7,367 nt of DNA from Bacillota bacterium (GTDB taxonomy: Bacteria; Bacillota; Clostridia; Christensenellales; UMGS416). The stretch lies in assembly GCA_023422005.1 (NCBI GenBank), contig JAEZSC010000073.1, positions 1-7,367 on the forward strand, read 5' to 3'. This document shows positions 5,835-7,367 of this stretch, one piece after another. The notes under the pieces were generated by a model. The model made no database searches. It was not told the origin of the DNA and was given only the letters and a program-made list of their open reading frames with translations. How positions within the stretch are numbered: position 1 is the stretch's first letter; every line of letters starts with the position of its first letter. The position numbers and the translations under genes were made by a program.

Positions 5835-6497
5835 CTATGCGCCGGGCAGTCGCCGCAGCAGCTCTTCTCTGGCCGCCTGTACCTCATCCCGCGGCAGGTT
5901 TCCCTGCTCCAGCCTCTCCGGGCTTTGACCCAGCAGGCGGTCATAGAAGTCCAGCGTATCGCGGATGGACGTTTCATCGCGGCCTCGGGCATCCATGCGC
6001 GCGTAAAGGGTATCCTCGGCACGGCTATAGCGCCCGGCGCGCTCATGCCACAAAGCCAGCCCGGCATAGGCCCGTTCGCTCAGGCGGAAGCCCTGCAGCG
6101 CTGCCAGTAGGCTTTCCACGCGCTCTGTGTGCCGAGGCCCATCCAGCCCAGGCTCGTCGGCCAGCGCCGCCAGATAGAGGCATAGTGCCTTGTCATAAAG
6201 ATCCACCGCGGCATCTTTGCCCTCCTCCCGCGCAAACTCGGCCTTCAGCCGCAGCAGCTCCGACAGCAGGATATACCGGTCCGATGAGAGCGCCCCGCCG
6301 GCGTTCATCACGCCGATGAAACCATCATAATCCAGCGCGTCCACGGTGTCGGCGTTGATGCCAAGCAAGCCGTTCAGGGTATCCTCCAGCAGGGCTTTGG
6401 CCTCGGCCTGCTCGCCGGATTCCTTTAAGCCCATGATCTTCTGTATGGCTCGCACGAACTGCTCGATCATGCGCATCACATAGTCGTTGGTGAACAT
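5835..6497 (-). CDS. DUF6483-like all-helical protein
   Basis: A 220-residue soluble protein of unknown function. The N-terminus MFTNDYVMRMIEQFVRAIQKIMGLK resembles the opening of the DUF6483 family as I remember it; I could not verify this by search. The rest is alpha-helical with many Ala/Leu/Glu and a repeating amphipathic pattern that recalls tetratricopeptide-type helical hairpins, for example RYILLSELLRLKAEFAREEGKDAAVDLYDKALCLY (about 73-107) and ERAYAGLALWHERAGRYSRAEDTLYARM (about 141-168). No signal peptide, membrane segment or catalytic motif is seen. AGGAGG four bases before the ATG at 6497 fixes the start. The gene stands alone: it has its own promoter and a strong terminator. A role as a scaffold or interaction protein is a guess from the fold type only. 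Confidence 0.78.
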   Translation of the reverse strand: MFTNDYVMRMIEQFVRAIQKIMGLKESGEQAEAKALLEDTLNGLLGINADTVDALDYDGFIGVMNAGGALSSDRYILLSELLRLKAEFAREEGKDAAVDLYDKALCLYLAALADEPGLDGPRHTERVESLLAALQGFRLSERAYAGLALWHERAGRYSRAEDTLYARMDARGRDETSIRDTLDFYDRLLGQSPERLEQGNLPRDEVQAAREELLRRLPGA

Positions 6498-6523
6498 GCG
6501 TCCTCCTTGCTTGCTTTTTTCTC

Positions 6524-6553
6524 AGTATAGCACGGCTACTTCGCAGGTGGCAA
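6524..6553 (-). promoter_or_regulatory. Promoter of the DUF6483-like gene
   Basis: The minus strand carries TTGCCA (6553-6548, five of six consensus), an 18-base spacer and TATACT (6529-6524). TG precedes the -10 by one base (6532-6531), so it is also an extended -10. It lies about 27 bases before the start codon. Confidence 0.75.
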
Positions 6554-6657
6554 AGTTGGCTGTACCGGCTTATGCGGGTTCCTTCCTTCTGATGTATTCA
6601 AAACAACCATAAAAATAACGGAAACTCGTTATTGTGATTTTGAACCCAATATACTAA

Positions 6658-6663
6658 TATAAT
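6658..6663 (+). promoter_or_regulatory. Probable -10 box of the lipoprotein gene
   Basis: A perfect TATAAT stands 53 bases before the ATG at 6717 in an AT-rich stretch. No clear -35 is found at normal spacing; a second possible -10, TATACT, lies at 6650-6655. The predicted leader then holds two overlapping short dyads before the AAGGAGG ribosome binding site (6704-6710). Confidence 0.5.
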
Positions 6664-6716
6664 AAACGAAGATATTACCATTTTGTGGTATACATACCGT
6701 TACAAGGAGGATATCC

Positions 6717-7190
6717 ATGAGGCGGATGATCTCGTTTTTCCTGTCGTTGCTGCTGACACTGAATTTCCTCGGTGGCTGCGCGCCGGGCGGCAAAAAACAA
6801 GTTGCTGGCAAGCAGGACTCAAGCCAACCCCCAAAAGAATCCATGGATGACGCCGAGAAAAAGCTGTCCACCGATCTGCTGGCGCTGGTGAACGACCAAT
6901 TCCTACCGGCGAACACCTCCAGAGATTCCTATCTTGAGCAGCAGCAGGAGCTGGGCACCGTTCTGGAAGCTACGGCAAACGGCACCAGCGCGCTGTGTGC
7001 CTATGTCTATGTGCAGCTTGCGAAAGACGCTGCCATGGATGCCGTCACGCCTTACCTGTTTGAGCTGCGCAACAAGGACGAAAACAGCCGTCTGATCGCC
7101 GCCTATGTCGAGGTGGATCGTTTGAAGGAGTTGGCTGCGCGGCAGGAGGTCGTTTCCATTCGTGCCGTGGTTGCCCCGATCACGCAATAA
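6717..7190 (+). CDS. Small lipoprotein, possible partner of the exported protein downstream
   Basis: A 157-residue predicted lipoprotein. The signal peptide has MRR, a hydrophobic core SFFLSLLLTLNF and the lipobox LGGC with Cys21 as the lipid-bearing residue. A polar linker (22-45, rich in Gly, Lys, Gln and Ser) leads to a folded domain of about 110 residues. The domain starts with a helix AEKKLSTDLLALVNDQFL, and its last 65 residues alternate: a strand CAYVYVQL, a helix, a strand SRLIAAYVEV, a helix DRLKELAARQ and a strand VVSIRAVV. The wording xVEVDRLKELAxxxxVxxIRxV resembles small inhibitor-like or propeptide-like domains of subtilisin-type proteases, by memory only. AAGGAGG six bases before the ATG supports the start. 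The next gene begins 50 bases later with no terminator between, so they are probably one operon. Anchored outside the cell membrane; function unproven. Confidence 0.75.
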   Translation: MRRMISFFLSLLLTLNFLGGCAPGGKKQVAGKQDSSQPPKESMDDAEKKLSTDLLALVNDQFLPANTSRDSYLEQQQELGTVLEATANGTSALCAYVYVQLAKDAAMDAVTPYLFELRNKDENSRLIAAYVEVDRLKELAARQEVVSIRAVVAPITQ

Positions 7191-7240
7191 AACCGTCTTT
7201 TGACTGCAATGGAGTGCATATACAGAAAGGAAGGAATCCG

Positions 7241-7367
7241 ATGAAACGTCTTGTAGCGACTCTTCTCCTCGTGGTATTGCTGTTGTCCGGTGGCCTGCCG
7301 GCCTCCGCCGCAGGCAGCGCGAACCCCGACTCCGCGCCGACACAGTCCCTGGGGCAGTTCCATGGCA
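7241..7367 (+). CDS. N-terminus of an exported protein (partial)
   Basis: Forty-two codons are visible before the window ends. MKRLVATLLLVVLLLSGG followed by LPASAAGSA is a typical Sec signal peptide with positive start, hydrophobic core and an A-x-A type cleavage site near residues 22-24. After it comes a Ser/Pro/Ala-rich linker, so the mature protein would be secreted or wall-associated. The lack of a cysteine at the cleavage site argues against a lipoprotein. AAGGAAGG with six to seven bases to the ATG supports the start. Which enzyme or surface protein follows cannot be told from this piece; the adjacent lipoprotein hints at a secreted protease, which is only a guess. Confidence 0.7.
   Translation, partial: MKRLVATLLLVVLLLSGGLPASAAGSANPDSAPTQSLGQFHG

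Larger units (their letters stand above)
6498..6716. other. Divergent intergenic promoter region
   Basis: This 219-base stretch lies between two divergently transcribed genes. It holds the minus-strand promoter of the DUF6483-like gene at its left end and the -10 box and leader of the lipoprotein gene at its right end. The right half (about 6600-6700) is much richer in A and T than the rest of the window. I see no RNA gene or coding frame in it. Confidence 0.6.

Noticed and set aside
1..7367. CRISPR arrays, tRNA, rRNA, riboswitches, transposase genes
   Set aside because: I looked on both strands and saw no regularly spaced repeats, tRNA-like cloverleaf with T-loop, purine riboswitch ahead of purA, or transposase motifs. 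The only repeat element is the one at 1496-1614.

Overview
The window looks like chromosomal DNA of a fairly GC-rich Clostridia-type Firmicute, probably a gut member of the Oscillospiraceae or Christensenellaceae kind. Four things point there. Strong AGGAGG-type ribosome binding sites precede nearly every gene. Promoters are of the sigma-A type, several with extended -10 boxes. A PadR regulator is paired with a HAAS-domain membrane protein. A composite palindromic repeat of the CTTCCCCTCnAGGGGAAG type, recalled as common in these genomes, lies between two convergent genes. The organism assignment is inference; no rRNA or other phylogenetic marker is present.

Layout. Positions 1-1464 (+ strand) hold the last 32 codons of a COG2509-like FAD-dependent dehydrogenase, then a complete purA (adenylosuccinate synthetase, AMP branch of purine synthesis) and a strong intrinsic terminator. 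Positions 1496-1614 hold the palindromic repeat. From 1674 to 6497 every gene is on the minus strand, so in transcription order (right to left): a DUF6483-like helical protein (6497-5835) with its own promoter and terminator; a PadR repressor (5705-5358) and a HAAS-domain six-TM protein (5355-4366) only two bases apart; a PH-domain protein (4293-3874) with its own promoter and a terminator; a small membrane protein (3671-3183); and an MBL-fold hydrolase (3243-2368) followed by a flavin reductase-like flavoprotein (2315-1674). Positions 6498-6716 are a divergent promoter region. From 6717 (+ strand) come a small lipoprotein and the start of an exported protein cut by the window edge.

How the genes may work together. 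The padR-HAAS pair is a familiar module in which a PadR repressor controls itself and an adjacent membrane protein; a dyad inside its promoter fits autoregulation. The MBL protein and the flavoprotein form a probable two-gene operon that recalls the two parts of flavodiiron/flavin reductase systems, but the MBL site reads HxNxDH and no flavodoxin domain is present, so the reaction is unknown. The lipoprotein and the following exported protein are probably co-transcribed and work at the cell surface.

Most of the window is ordinary housekeeping and hypothetical content. The points most worth a second look are the variant MBL/flavoprotein pair, the lipoprotein/exported-protein pair, the composite repeat, and the odd 61-bp overlap of the small membrane protein frame with the MBL gene and its promoter.
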